Made by a program: the position numbers and the translations under genes. A DNA stretch of 24,248 nt, from NCBI GenBank assembly GCA_025060085.1, contig JANXCM010000003.1, positions 1 through 24,248 of the forward strand, read 5' to 3'. Position 1 is the first letter of the stretch. Every line of letters starts with the position of its first letter. This document shows positions 7,406 to 15,968 of this stretch, in pieces. The notes beneath the pieces are model-generated. The model was not told where the DNA came from. It did not search any database and saw nothing but the letters and a program-made list of their open reading frames with translations. Source of the stretch: Patescibacteria group bacterium (GTDB lineage Bacteria; Patescibacteriota; Minisyncoccia; UBA6257; HR35).

Positions 7406-9282
7406 ACTAAATCAGGGTTAGCAATAATCATTTGAGCTAAAAATGGAGATAATTTTTTAGCTAACAATTTTAAAATGGTAATTTTTCTTTGAGAAAGCCT
7501 AACAAATTTTTCTATTATTTCTTTATTAAAAAATTCTCCCATTTCTTCGTATATAAAACCAGGATAATAAGTAGAAGTTAAATATGATCCATTTGTTAAT
7601 CTATGAAATTTAAAGAAGGGAATAAATTCTTTGAATAAATTATGAGAAGTAAAAAATAAATTTTCGTTTCTTCTAACTTCTTTTAAATCTATTTCACCAT
7701 CTTCATTAAATTTAAAACTAAATCTTTCCTTGAATAAACTTAAAATTTCATTGGGATCTATTATATTTCTAAAAATATCAACTAAGGCTAATGATAAAAT
7801 TAACATTGAAAAAAAATATGAATATCCCTCACTTAGAGCGTCATCTAAAAAAAATAAACTATTAATAAAAAATTCCAATGAGTTATTTTTTTCAGTTTGT
7901 ATAAATTTTGATAATTTTAATTTAACTCTTTTAATATGCTTTATGATAATTGACAATTTAATTTTATTTTCTTTACTTAAATTTAAATCTTCTTCTCCAA
8001 TCTTTTTTTCAATTTCTTCTAAAGAATGTTCTGTAAATAAATTAAATAGAAATTGGAAACCAGAACTTGAATTATCTTTTATCGATAGAAGAACTCTAAA
8101 AATAGCTCTATCTATAAAATCAAAAAGGATAAATTTGGGAATAACTATTTTTTGAGCAAGTGCAGGATTAGAAACCATCAATAATTTTTTAGTAAAAAAT
8201 AAAAGGTATTTATAAAAGTAAGCTGAAGGTACAGGATTAACTGTCGGTAGAATTATAAACTGCGGCTTAATTTTCAAAAATTTTGATAAAGTGCCTCTAA
8301 ATAAAATTTTGTTTAAAATAAAATTTTCTATGGGAAAAGTAAGTTTTTCTAAATGACTTTCAAGAAGTAAATAATTTTTAATAAAAATTACTATAAAATA
8401 ATCATTTAAATCTGATAAATATTCATCATTTTCAAAAATATTTTGAGGATAAAGATGAGGATCTATTATTTCTTGAAAAAAAGAAATTGATGATATTCCG
8501 GATAGTTGATTTCTTTCATCAAGTTCTCTTCTAATTTCTGCTATTTTTTCGTAAAATTGTGGCTGAACATCTAGAAAATATCTTCTAATATTTAAAAGTC
8601 TTCTAAAATAATCTATAATTTCATCAGGAGTTTTTGATAAAAAATCATCTCTTTCTTTTTCATCTTTTAATTCAATTTCTTCTATCCGACCAAAAAATTT
8701 ATTTCTCTTGATACTTTTTTCTCTTTCTTGCCTAAAAGCCTCATCATTATTAATTTGTAAAGTGTTTAAATTATATTTTATTAAGTAGTATAAAAAGATG
8801 AAATTTTTAATTGAACTAATATCAACATAAGATTCTAAATAAAAAATAATATTTCTTATATGCAAATCAGAAAAAATAGAGTAAATTCTTCTGTTGGGTA
8901 ATAAATAGTAGAAAAGAATAGCTTCAAATTGAGATGGTAATTGACTGAAAATTTCTCTGGCTTCTTTAATTGATAATCTTTCTTTTGTAATCTTAAAATT
9001 TGGAGAGAAATAACCTCCATATTTAAGCCAAAAATTTTTCCATTCCTCAATTGAAAACTCGTATTCTTCAGATTCTGAAAAATTCAAAGATAAAACTTCA
9101 ATAATGGGAACTTCTAAATCAATAATTCGATTATTATCTTTTTTTCTTAAGATAAAATAATCAACCGTTATTTTATAAATAATAAATCTTTCAATTTTAC
9201 CTTCGAAGAAAAAATCAACTTCTTTACCTAATAATTCTTGATAAGGTTTTTCTTTTAAATTTTTTTTCTCTTTAGAAGTCAT
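7402..9282 (-). CDS. Protein of unknown function, 626 residues
   Basis: No family recognised. The protein is rich in Phe, Ile, Leu, Lys and Glu, contains no cysteine, and has no signal peptide. Residues about 15-66 alternate charged and hydrophobic positions like a small beta-barrel; the remainder looks mostly alpha-helical. One strongly hydrophobic stretch (about 488-505, in YSYFFSMLILSLALVDIF) could be a membrane or buried helix. Charged segments at about 181-260 and 420-465 could form coiled coils. The start overlaps the stop of a 44-residue membrane peptide by 4 bases (ATGA), so the two are probably translated together. The stop converges on glyA with a 4-base overlap. The long uninterrupted frame and coupling support a real gene; function cannot be assigned. 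Confidence 0.8.
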   Translation of the reverse strand: MTSKEKKNLKEKPYQELLGKEVDFFFEGKIERFIIYKITVDYFILRKKDNNRIIDLEVPIIEVLSLNFSESEEYEFSIEEWKNFWLKYGGYFSPNFKITKERLSIKEAREIFSQLPSQFEAILFYYLLPNRRIYSIFSDLHIRNIIFYLESYVDISSIKNFIFLYYLIKYNLNTLQINNDEAFRQEREKSIKRNKFFGRIEEIELKDEKERDDFLSKTPDEIIDYFRRLLNIRRYFLDVQPQFYEKIAEIRRELDERNQLSGISSISFFQEIIDPHLYPQNIFENDEYLSDLNDYFIVIFIKNYLLLESHLEKLTFPIENFILNKILFRGTLSKFLKIKPQFIILPTVNPVPSAYFYKYLLFFTKKLLMVSNPALAQKIVIPKFILFDFIDRAIFRVLLSIKDNSSSGFQFLFNLFTEHSLEEIEKKIGEEDLNLSKENKIKLSIIIKHIKRVKLKLSKFIQTEKNNSLEFFINSLFFLDDALSEGYSYFFSMLILSLALVDIFRNIIDPNEILSLFKERFSFKFNEDGEIDLKEVRRNENLFFTSHNLFKEFIPFFKFHRLTNGSYLTSTYYPGFIYEEMGEFFNKEIIEKFVRLSQRKITILKLLAKKLSPFLAQMIIANPDLV

Positions 9283-9413
9283 TCTGGCTGATAGAGAGGT
9301 AAAGGAATTTGAATTTCATTAAAAATTGAAGATTTTTCTTTGTAAAAAGAATAAAGATAAAAAATGATTGCGATTATAAATATTAGAAAGAAAAATACAA
9401 GTTTTTTTATCAT
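9279..9413 (-). CDS. Small single-pass membrane peptide, 44 residues
   Basis: A short frame from ATG at 9413 to TGA at 9279-9281. It starts MIKKLVFFFLIFIIAIIFYL: two lysines, then about 18 hydrophobic residues, then a short polar tail rich in Pro, Glu and Tyr (IQIPLPLYQPE). This fits a membrane helix with N-terminus in and a 20-residue outer tail, or a small signal-anchor peptide. A TATAAT lies 9 bases before its ATG, and its stop codon overlaps the ATG of the 626-residue gene as ATGA, so it leads that transcript. The promoter position and coupling make a real gene likely despite its length. No family recognised. Confidence 0.6.
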   Translation of the reverse strand: MIKKLVFFFLIFIIAIIFYLYSFYKEKSSIFNEIQIPLPLYQPE

Positions 9414-9441
9414 CTTTAATTCATTATAATATATAAAAAAG
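9414..9441. promoter_or_regulatory. Shared palindromic -10 element for two divergent transcripts
   Basis: The 28-bp gap between the 44-residue peptide (minus) and the phosphohexomutase (plus) contains the palindrome ATTATAAT at 9423-9430. It reads as TATAAT on both strands: 9 bases from the minus-strand ATG and 11 bases from the plus-strand ATG. Leaders would be only about 2-5 bases. No ribosome-binding site is present on either side. Confidence 0.55.
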
Positions 9442-10635
9442 ATGAAATTGAATTACGATATTAGGGGAAAATATCCAAATGAAATTAATGAAAATTTAGC
9501 CAAATTTTTAATTAGAAAATTTATTAAGTTTATAAAAAAAAGAAAAGGAGAGAAAATTTTAATTGCTCAAGATATAAGAAGATCATCGAAATTTTTAGTT
9601 AATGCTTGTTTAGAACAACTTTCAAAGGAAAATTTTAATCATAAATATTTAGGTATCTTACCTACGCCTCTTTTTTATTATTCCTGCCTTAAAGAAAATC
9701 ATCCTGGAATTATTATTACTGCCTCTCACTTACCAGAAAAATATAACGGTTTTAAATTTTTTTTACCACCTTTTGAAATTTGGCGCCCTAAAAAATTAGA
9801 AAAAATAGTAAATAAAAAATTTAGTAAGAAAAAAATAACCTTTACTGAAAAATTAGATGAGAATTTATATCTTGATTATTTAAATGAACTTAAAAAGTTA
9901 ATAGTTCTTAGGAAAAATCATAATTTTTATTATTCATCAAAAAATAAATCAGTAAATAATTTTTTATTCAATTTATTGCCGCGAATTTTTAGAAAGATAA
10001 AATTCAACCCTAAAAGTCCTTATAGGGTTTTTTCTGATTTAGATGGTGATAGATTATGGATAAGCTATCGGAATAAAATTATTTCCCCCGAGATCTTTTT
10101 ACTTATTATTTTAAAATCAAGTAATTACCAAAAAATAGGCATTCCAATTACTATCCATAAAAAAGTTAAAAATTTTTTCCCTGACAAAAAATTTTATTTA
10201 GTAAAAACTGGTCATCTTAATTTTAAAAAATCCCAAGAAAAATACGATTTAGACTTTGCTCTTGAACCATCATATCATTTTTATTTTTTTAAAGAATTTA
10301 AAACAGAAGCACCTATTTTTGTTCTTTTGAAATTTTTTCAATTTACTGAAAATTTTAATTTAGAGAAATTAGTCAAAATTGAATTTCCTTTTAGAAGATT
10401 TGAAACTAAAAATAAAAAAATAATCCAGAAAATTTTAAAATATGTTAAAATAAATAACTTCAAAAGAAAGAAATTTGATGATTATTATTTTTATCAAAAA
10501 ATAGATAAAAAAAATTATTTAGCTATTAATCTTCGTCAATCAAAAACTGAAGATAATATCTACAGAATTTTCATCGAAGCGAGTGATTATTTTTTTATTG
10601 AAAAAATTCTAAATTTTATTAAGAAAAATGATTGA
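9442..10635 (+). CDS. Reduced phosphohexomutase (phosphomannomutase/phosphoglucomutase family)
   Basis: A 397-residue alpha-D-phosphohexomutase, shorter than the usual 450-470. It should isomerise a sugar 1-phosphate and 6-phosphate for cell-surface sugar synthesis. The opening YDIRGKYP matches the family FDIRG start. TASHLPEKYNGFK carries the phosphoserine Ser95. SDLDGDR at 198-204 is the metal-binding loop (Asp199, Asp201, Asp203). Other motifs are altered: the sugar-recognition 'GExSGH' reads LEPSYH, and the phosphate-binding 'RPSGTEP' reads RQSKTED. Domain 2, ahead of DLDGDR, is short. The protein is very Lys/Phe rich. The stop overlaps the mltG start by 8 bases. Catalysis seems possible, but substrate preference cannot be predicted with these changes. 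Confidence 0.82.
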   Translation: MKLNYDIRGKYPNEINENLAKFLIRKFIKFIKKRKGEKILIAQDIRRSSKFLVNACLEQLSKENFNHKYLGILPTPLFYYSCLKENHPGIIITASHLPEKYNGFKFFLPPFEIWRPKKLEKIVNKKFSKKKITFTEKLDENLYLDYLNELKKLIVLRKNHNFYYSSKNKSVNNFLFNLLPRIFRKIKFNPKSPYRVFSDLDGDRLWISYRNKIISPEIFLLIILKSSNYQKIGIPITIHKKVKNFFPDKKFYLVKTGHLNFKKSQEKYDLDFALEPSYHFYFFKEFKTEAPIFVLLKFFQFTENFNLEKLVKIEFPFRRFETKNKKIIQKILKYVKINNFKRKKFDDYYFYQKIDKKNYLAINLRQSKTEDNIYRIFIEASDYFFIEKILNFIKKND

Positions 10636-11650
10636 AGAATTAAAATTAAATAAACTTTTCAAAATTTATCCTTGGCTAATTTTAACTATTATAATTTTTT
10701 TTATTATTGCTAATTCTCTTTTTAAAATTTTTTATCCTCTTTATATACCTGAACCGGGTAAAGAAGTATATTTTCCTCCAAAAATTGGTATAAGAGAAAT
10801 AAGCAATAAATTAGAAAAAGAAGGAGTAGTTAGATCTGCTTTTTTTTTAAGATTATATCTATTTCTTTTAGGTAAGGCTAATAAAATTAGAGCTGGTTTT
10901 TATCATTTTAAAGGAAATTTAAATATAAAAGATGTTAGTGAAATTTTAATTAGAGGAGGTAAAGGAATAACAATAACTTTTTCCGAGGGTTTAACTTTAG
11001 TTGAAATTAATCATCTTCTTAATAAAAATAAATTGAATATCAATTTAAGTCAATATAAGTTAAAAGATTTTCCTGAATCGGAATTATTAAAATATTTTCC
11101 ATCTGAGGCAAAATTAGAAGGATTTTTAATGCCTGACACTTATGAATTTTTTTATGAAGAAACAGAAAGAGAAATTATAGAAAAATTTCTAAAAAATTTT
11201 ATTAAAAAAGCCTTACCTGAATTTTTAAAATACCCAGAAAATAATTTTTATGAAAAACTAATTTTGGCTTCTATTTTAGAAAAAGAAGCAAAGTATATTG
11301 ATGATATGAAAATCATTGCTGGTATTTTAGAAAATAGATTAAAAATTAACAAAAAATTAGAAGTTGATGCTACTTTAGCTTATATTAATTGTCAAATTTA
11401 TCCTTGTAATTGGAAAGTTAATCCTAAAGAATTAAGAACCAATAAATCTCTTTACAATACTTATTTAAATTTTGGTTATCCACCAACACCAATTTCTAAT
11501 CCAGGATTAAATGCTATTAAGGCTTCTCTTGAACCAATAAAAACAGATTATCTTTACTATATTACTAATAAAGAAGGGAGAGCAATATTTGCTAAAATTT
11601 TTAAAGAACATCAAAAAAATATACAAAAATATTTAAAAAACAGCGAGTAA
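10628..11650 (+). CDS. mltG: MltG, endolytic murein transglycosylase
   Basis: A 340-residue YceG/MltG protein that cuts nascent peptidoglycan glycan strands at the outer face of the membrane. One N-terminal membrane helix (about 14-37) is followed by a LysM-like region (about 45-115) and the catalytic domain. LASILEKEA places the catalytic glutamate at Glu218. It is followed by AGILENRL, the 'VDATLAY' segment, SLYNTY, the loop PPTPISNPG, and YLYYIT with a final 'HQKNI'. Length and motif order match bacterial MltG (about 340). It is coupled to the upstream phosphohexomutase by the overlap ATGATTGA. Its 3' end overlaps atpC on the opposite strand by 18 bases. Its presence implies a peptidoglycan wall. 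Confidence 0.95.
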   Translation: MIEELKLNKLFKIYPWLILTIIIFFIIANSLFKIFYPLYIPEPGKEVYFPPKIGIREISNKLEKEGVVRSAFFLRLYLFLLGKANKIRAGFYHFKGNLNIKDVSEILIRGGKGITITFSEGLTLVEINHLLNKNKLNINLSQYKLKDFPESELLKYFPSEAKLEGFLMPDTYEFFYEETEREIIEKFLKNFIKKALPEFLKYPENNFYEKLILASILEKEAKYIDDMKIIAGILENRLKINKKLEVDATLAYINCQIYPCNWKVNPKELRTNKSLYNTYLNFGYPPTPISNPGLNAIKASLEPIKTDYLYYITNKEGRAIFAKIFKEHQKNIQKYLKNSE

Positions 11651-11881
11651 TTTGGCTTGATTGTTAGAAAATTCTAAAACGGCGGGATGATTGATATAAA
11701 TTTTTTCTTTCTGACCTTCAATTTTAAGAATTATTTCTCCAGGGTTAACAATGGCCATAATAGATTGATGATAGGGTAAAATAGTCAACTCTCCTAAATC
11801 TGTTTTACAAATCAAAGCCTCAACTTCTTTTTCAATTTCCTGTCCGTCTAAAAGGATAATTTTTAAATTAAATTTATTCAT
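11633..11881 (-). CDS. atpC: ATP synthase epsilon subunit, beta-sandwich domain only
   Basis: An 82-residue epsilon subunit of the F1 central stalk. It matches the N-terminal beta-sandwich (LKIILLDGQEIEKEVEAL, GELTILPYHQS, NPGEIILKI, ending LLAVF). The C-terminal helical hairpin that makes most bacterial epsilons 130-140 residues long is absent; the frame ends cleanly right after the sandwich. It overlaps atpD by 8 bases (ATGAATAA). It is the only gene here with a clear Shine-Dalgarno: AAGGAG at 11888-11893, 6 bases before the ATG and inside the end of atpD, which also fixes the start. Last gene of the operon, with an 18-base antisense overlap with mltG. Confidence 0.9.
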   Translation of the reverse strand: MNKFNLKIILLDGQEIEKEVEALICKTDLGELTILPYHQSIMAIVNPGEIILKIEGQKEKIYINHPAVLEFSNNQAKLLAVF

Positions 11882-13217
11882 TAATTACTCCTTTTAAATA
11901 AAATTCATCCTCAGAAAAATGATCATATTCTCCGCTAATTAATTTTTCAAATTCTTCAATTGTTTTTTCTAATTCAACATATTTCCCTTCTCTACCAGTA
12001 TAACTTTCAGCTACGAAAAAAGGTTGAGATAAATACTTCTGAATTTTTCTTGCTCGATAAACAAGAATTTTATCTTCTTCCGAAAGTTCATCAATACCTA
12101 AAATAGCAATAATATCTTTTAATTCTTGATATCGCTGTAAAATTTTTTGAACTTCAATAGCCACTCGGTAATGTCTTTCACCAACTATATTTTTTTCTAA
12201 AGCTAAAGAATTAGATTGAAGAGGATCAACAGCTGGATAAATTCCCATTTCCGCTATTTCTCTTGAAAGAACAATAGTTGAATCTAAATGAGCAAAAGTA
12301 GTTGCTGGCGCAGGATCGGTAATATCATCCGCTGGTACATAAATAGCTTGAAATGAAGTTATTGAGCCATCTTCAGTTGAAGTAATTCTTTCTTGAAGAA
12401 TTCCCATTTCTGTTGCTAAAGTTGGTTGATAACCAACAGCGGAAGGAGATCTACCTAAAAGAGCTGAAACTTCAGAACCAGCTTGAACAAATCTGAAAAT
12501 ATTATCAATAAATAGAAGAATATCTCTTTTTTCTACATCGCGAAAATATTCAGCCATCGTCACGGCAGCAAAGGGTGTTCGAAAACGAGCTGCTGGTACT
12601 TCATTCATTTGACCAAAAATCATTGCTACATTATTCAAAACTCCACTTTCTTCCATTTCCATAATTAATTCATTCCCCTCCCTTGTTCTTTCACCTACGC
12701 CAGCAAAAATAGAATAACCTTGGTATTTATAAGCAATATTATGAATCAATTCCATCAATAAAACAGTTTTCCCTACTCCTGCTCCACCAAATAATCCTAC
12801 CTTACCTCCTTTAATCACCGGAGTTAAAAGATCAATTACTTTAATTCCTGTTTGAAAAATTTCAACTTCAGGTTTTTGCTTTTTAAATACTGGCGATGGT
12901 CTAATAATTTCCCACTTTTCACAATCAATTTGCTCTTTATTATCTATCGGAACACCCATAACATTAAAAACTCTTCCTAAAGAATTTTTACCTACTGGAA
13001 TAGTTAATTTTTTAAATGTCCTTTCTACTTCTAAACCTCTTTTTAAACCATCAGTCGAATCAAAGGCTAAACATCTTACTCTTCCTGGTGAAAGAATAGC
13101 TTCAACTTCTAAAAAGAGATCATTAACCATTAAAACTTCGTAGATAAAAGGTGTTTGATCAATATCAAATTCCACATCAACCACTGTTCCTATAATTTGG
13201 ATGATTTTTCCTTTCAT
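11874..13217 (-). CDS. atpD: ATP synthase beta subunit
   Basis: A 447-residue catalytic F1 subunit. Walker A GGAGVGKT at 144-151, the GERTREGNE loop with catalytic Glu176, Walker B region LLFIDNIFRF, ALLGRSPSAVGYQPTLATEMG, the DITDPAPATTFAHLD segment and DELSEED at 376-382 are all intact. It is slightly shorter than usual (460-475) because the tail ends soon after the DELSEED domain. A 3-base gap separates it from atpG and there is an 8-base overlap with atpC. No Shine-Dalgarno precedes the ATG. Confidence 0.98.
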   Translation of the reverse strand: MKGKIIQIIGTVVDVEFDIDQTPFIYEVLMVNDLFLEVEAILSPGRVRCLAFDSTDGLKRGLEVERTFKKLTIPVGKNSLGRVFNVMGVPIDNKEQIDCEKWEIIRPSPVFKKQKPEVEIFQTGIKVIDLLTPVIKGGKVGLFGGAGVGKTVLLMELIHNIAYKYQGYSIFAGVGERTREGNELIMEMEESGVLNNVAMIFGQMNEVPAARFRTPFAAVTMAEYFRDVEKRDILLFIDNIFRFVQAGSEVSALLGRSPSAVGYQPTLATEMGILQERITSTEDGSITSFQAIYVPADDITDPAPATTFAHLDSTIVLSREIAEMGIYPAVDPLQSNSLALEKNIVGERHYRVAIEVQKILQRYQELKDIIAILGIDELSEEDKILVYRARKIQKYLSQPFFVAESYTGREGKYVELEKTIEEFEKLISGEYDHFSEDEFYLKGVINE

Positions 13218-13220
13218 TGA

Positions 13221-14105
13221 CTAAATTCTTAAAAGATCAATTAATTCTTCTGTAATTTTTTGCTGTCTTAATTTATTATATTGTAAAATAGCCTTATTTT
13301 TTATTTCTTTTGAATTTTCGCTTGCCTTTTTCATAGTAATCGTCCGAGTTAATTCTAAACTAGCTTGGGATTCTAAAATTAGAATATACAAAACTAAATA
13401 AAAAACATTAGCTAAAATTAATTTAATAATTTTTTGAATAGTAGGTTCAAAAATATATTCTTTATATTCCTTTTTTATTTCAACAATTTTCAATTTTTCC
13501 CACTCTTTCATTTTAGGCAAAACCTTTTCAATCAGCTCTTCTAAAGTCTCTAAGGTATAAGGAAAAATTTTTAAAGTTTCCACAAAAAAACCTGTAGGTG
13601 TTAAATTTGATCTAATAAAATAAATATCAGTTATATTTTTATTGTTTATTAAAAAATTTAAATAGTTGAACATTTCTTTGGCTAAATTTTCAGGAAGAAA
13701 ATTTTCAAAATTTTGATAAGAAAATTCAAGAGAATATTTTTGCCTAAAATGATTAACACCTCGCCTTCCTAAAACACCTAAGAAAAAATTTTTACCAGCT
13801 AAATTTTGAATTATGCTTTCCGTTTTTTTAAAAATCAATTGATCAAAAGAGCCAGCTAAACCGCGATCTGAACTTACCACTACAACCAAATAATTTCCTT
13901 CTTCTTTCTTTTTTTTATCAAAAATTTGAGGGTATTGAAGAACTAATTGGTTGGTTATTGATAAAAAGTAAAAAACATTTAAAATAATCCTTCTAATTCT
14001 CAAAATATTTTTTTGAAATCTAACCGCTGAAATTAAACTGACCGACTTAGTAATTTTTTGAAAATTATTTAAAAATTTTATCCTCTTTTTTAATCTTTGT
14101 TTCAT
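13221..14105 (-). CDS. atpG: ATP synthase gamma subunit
   Basis: A 294-residue rotor shaft of F1. Both family termini are recognisable: an N-terminal coiled-coil helix with 'NFQKITKSVSLISAVRF' and a C-terminal helix with 'ESQASLELTRTITMKKASEN' and 'YNKLRQQKITEELIDLL'. SSDRGLAGSF in the central Rossmann-like domain matches the usual SSDRGLCGGF. The middle is strongly diverged and rich in Phe, Lys and Ile. It overlaps the end of atpA by 4 bases (ATGA). Confidence 0.95.
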   Translation of the reverse strand: MKQRLKKRIKFLNNFQKITKSVSLISAVRFQKNILRIRRIILNVFYFLSITNQLVLQYPQIFDKKKKEEGNYLVVVVSSDRGLAGSFDQLIFKKTESIIQNLAGKNFFLGVLGRRGVNHFRQKYSLEFSYQNFENFLPENLAKEMFNYLNFLINNKNITDIYFIRSNLTPTGFFVETLKIFPYTLETLEELIEKVLPKMKEWEKLKIVEIKKEYKEYIFEPTIQKIIKLILANVFYLVLYILILESQASLELTRTITMKKASENSKEIKNKAILQYNKLRQQKITEELIDLLRI

Positions 14106-15613
14106 TTTTGTTTCTCAAAAAAATTCATTAAAGATTGTCTCAATTCTTTTTCAATTTCTTCATCTAAATCTTTTTTAGCTTTTATCTTTTCTAGAATTGC
14201 GGAATAGTTAATTTCAAAATAATCAAGAATTTCTTTTTCTATTTTTTTTATTACTCCTATTTCATAATTATCGAAAAAACCGTTATTAACAGCATAAATT
14301 AAAAGAGCAATCTTATCAAAAGTTAAAGGTTTAATATTTTCTTGTTTTAAAATTTCCATCAAAATTCTTCCTCTGATTAATTTTTCTTTTAATTCTTTGG
14401 GTAAATCAGTGGTAATTTGAGCAAATTCTTCTAATTCACGATATTGGGCTAAATCTAATTTTAACTTACCAGCAATTTTTTTTATTATTTTTGTTTGTGC
14501 TTTTGAACCTACTCGGGAAACTGAAAGTCCAATATTGATTGCCGGTTTAAAATTGTTTTTGAAAAGATCGCTTTCTAAATATATTTGACCATCAGTAATA
14601 GAAATTAAATTAGTTGGAATATAAGCAGAAATATCTCCTAATTGTGTCTCGCAAATAGGTAAGGCTGTTAAACTTCCCTTCCCTTTTAAGTTTCCTGCTC
14701 TTTCTAACAATCTTGAATGAGTATAAAAAATATCTCCGGGATAAGCTTCTCTACCTACTGGTCTTTTTAAAAGCAAAGATATTTCTCGCCAAGCCCATGC
14801 ATGTTTTGTTAAATCATCATAAATTATTAATACATCCTCACCTTGATCCATAAAATATTCGCCGATAGCACAGCCAACATATGGAGCAAGATAAAGTAAA
14901 ATGGGATAATCGTCAGAAGTAGTAGCCAAAATAATCGTATAATCCATTGATTCTTCTTTTTTTAAAATCTCAAACATTCTTCTAATTTTTGACATCTTCT
15001 GACCAATAGCGACATAGATACAGATAGGAGTTTTAAGTGGATCATTTTTTTGATTAAGGATAATATCTAAAGCAATCGAAGTTTTTCCTATCTGTCGATC
15101 ACCTAAAATCAATTCACGTTGTCCTCGGCCTATAGGTATGAGTGAATCAATAATTTTTATCCCGGTATGAAGAGGAATACTTACTGGTTCTCTTTCCATT
15201 ACCCCAGGTGCTTTTTTTTCTATCGGATAAAAAATTTCGGAATCAATTTCTGGCAGGCCATCAAGAGGTTTAATTAATGGATTAATCACTCTCCCCTTAA
15301 GATTTTTACTTACCGGAATACTTAAAACTTTTTCAGTGCGATAAACAATATCTCCAACTTGGATTTTATCAAAATCATTCAAAACCACTGCACCGACTAA
15401 TTCTTCCTCTAAATTAAACGCTATTAAAAAAATGTCATAATTATCTTTATTTAATTTCAAAATTTCCATCATTTGACAGTCATCTAAACCTTCTAACCAC
15501 ACAATACCGTCACTTAGCGAAATTATTTTACCAATTTCTTTTGTCTCTGATTTAACTTCAACTTTTTCAATTATTTTCTTAAGTTTTTCCACTAAAAAAT
15601 TTAAATCATCCAT
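14102..15613 (-). CDS. atpA: ATP synthase alpha subunit
   Basis: A 503-residue non-catalytic nucleotide-binding F1 subunit. Walker A is GDRQIGKT at 171-178 (usual GDRQTGKT). GREAYPGDIFYTHSRLLERA, the SVSRVGSKAQ arginine-finger loop and LDLAQYRELEEFAQ are conserved. The N-terminal arm (about residues 1-25), which docks onto the delta subunit, is unlike the usual sequence; delta itself is shortened here. The start overlaps the end of atpH by 8 bases (ATGGATGA). Confidence 0.98.
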   Translation of the reverse strand: MDDLNFLVEKLKKIIEKVEVKSETKEIGKIISLSDGIVWLEGLDDCQMMEILKLNKDNYDIFLIAFNLEEELVGAVVLNDFDKIQVGDIVYRTEKVLSIPVSKNLKGRVINPLIKPLDGLPEIDSEIFYPIEKKAPGVMEREPVSIPLHTGIKIIDSLIPIGRGQRELILGDRQIGKTSIALDIILNQKNDPLKTPICIYVAIGQKMSKIRRMFEILKKEESMDYTIILATTSDDYPILLYLAPYVGCAIGEYFMDQGEDVLIIYDDLTKHAWAWREISLLLKRPVGREAYPGDIFYTHSRLLERAGNLKGKGSLTALPICETQLGDISAYIPTNLISITDGQIYLESDLFKNNFKPAINIGLSVSRVGSKAQTKIIKKIAGKLKLDLAQYRELEEFAQITTDLPKELKEKLIRGRILMEILKQENIKPLTFDKIALLIYAVNNGFFDNYEIGVIKKIEKEILDYFEINYSAILEKIKAKKDLDEEIEKELRQSLMNFFEKQK

Positions 15614-15968
15614 TATTAAAAATTTGCTTCAAATTATTTAGAAGACTAAAATTAAACTCTTTGTTTTTAGATCTAAAAACACCGCCAGCGATAAGATAAC
15701 GATTAACCTTAACTTTTTGAATTAAAAAATTATAGGGTAGTCTATTTTTGATTAATTCTATATTTTCATCAAAAGCTATTTCTAGTTCTCCTACTAAAAA
15801 ATTATTTTTTTCATAAAAACTATTAATAATATCATCAAGATTTTTTTTAACTTTAAAAAATTTTCCTTCTCTTTTTAATTTATTAATTAAAATTTCTAAC
15901 TTTTTAAAATCATTATTCATCAAAAATTCTAAAATTATTTTTTTTAAAACTAAATCATCTCTAATCAT
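15606..15968 (-). CDS. atpH: ATP synthase delta subunit, shortened
   Basis: A 120-residue peripheral-stalk delta (OSCP) subunit, against about 175-180 normally. The C-terminal domain is recognisable: a beta strand, then 'YLIAGGVFRSKNKEFNFSLLNNL', matching the family 'LIGG..v..gd...DgSv...L'. The N-terminal six-helix bundle that grips the alpha-subunit arm is represented by at most about 65 residues. Identity is supported by its place between atpF and atpA as much as by sequence. It overlaps atpF by 8 bases (ATGATTAG) and atpA by 8 bases. Confidence 0.85.
   Translation of the reverse strand: MIRDDLVLKKIILEFLMNNDFKKLEILINKLKREGKFFKVKKNLDDIINSFYEKNNFLVGELEIAFDENIELIKNRLPYNFLIQKVKVNRYLIAGGVFRSKNKEFNFSLLNNLKQIFNNG

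Noticed and set aside
7730..8155. 141-codon plus-strand frame inside the 626-residue gene
   Set aside because: Composition is that of a reverse-strand shadow (Ile, Ser, Leu, Lys), and the minus frame is far longer and coupled to a neighbour.
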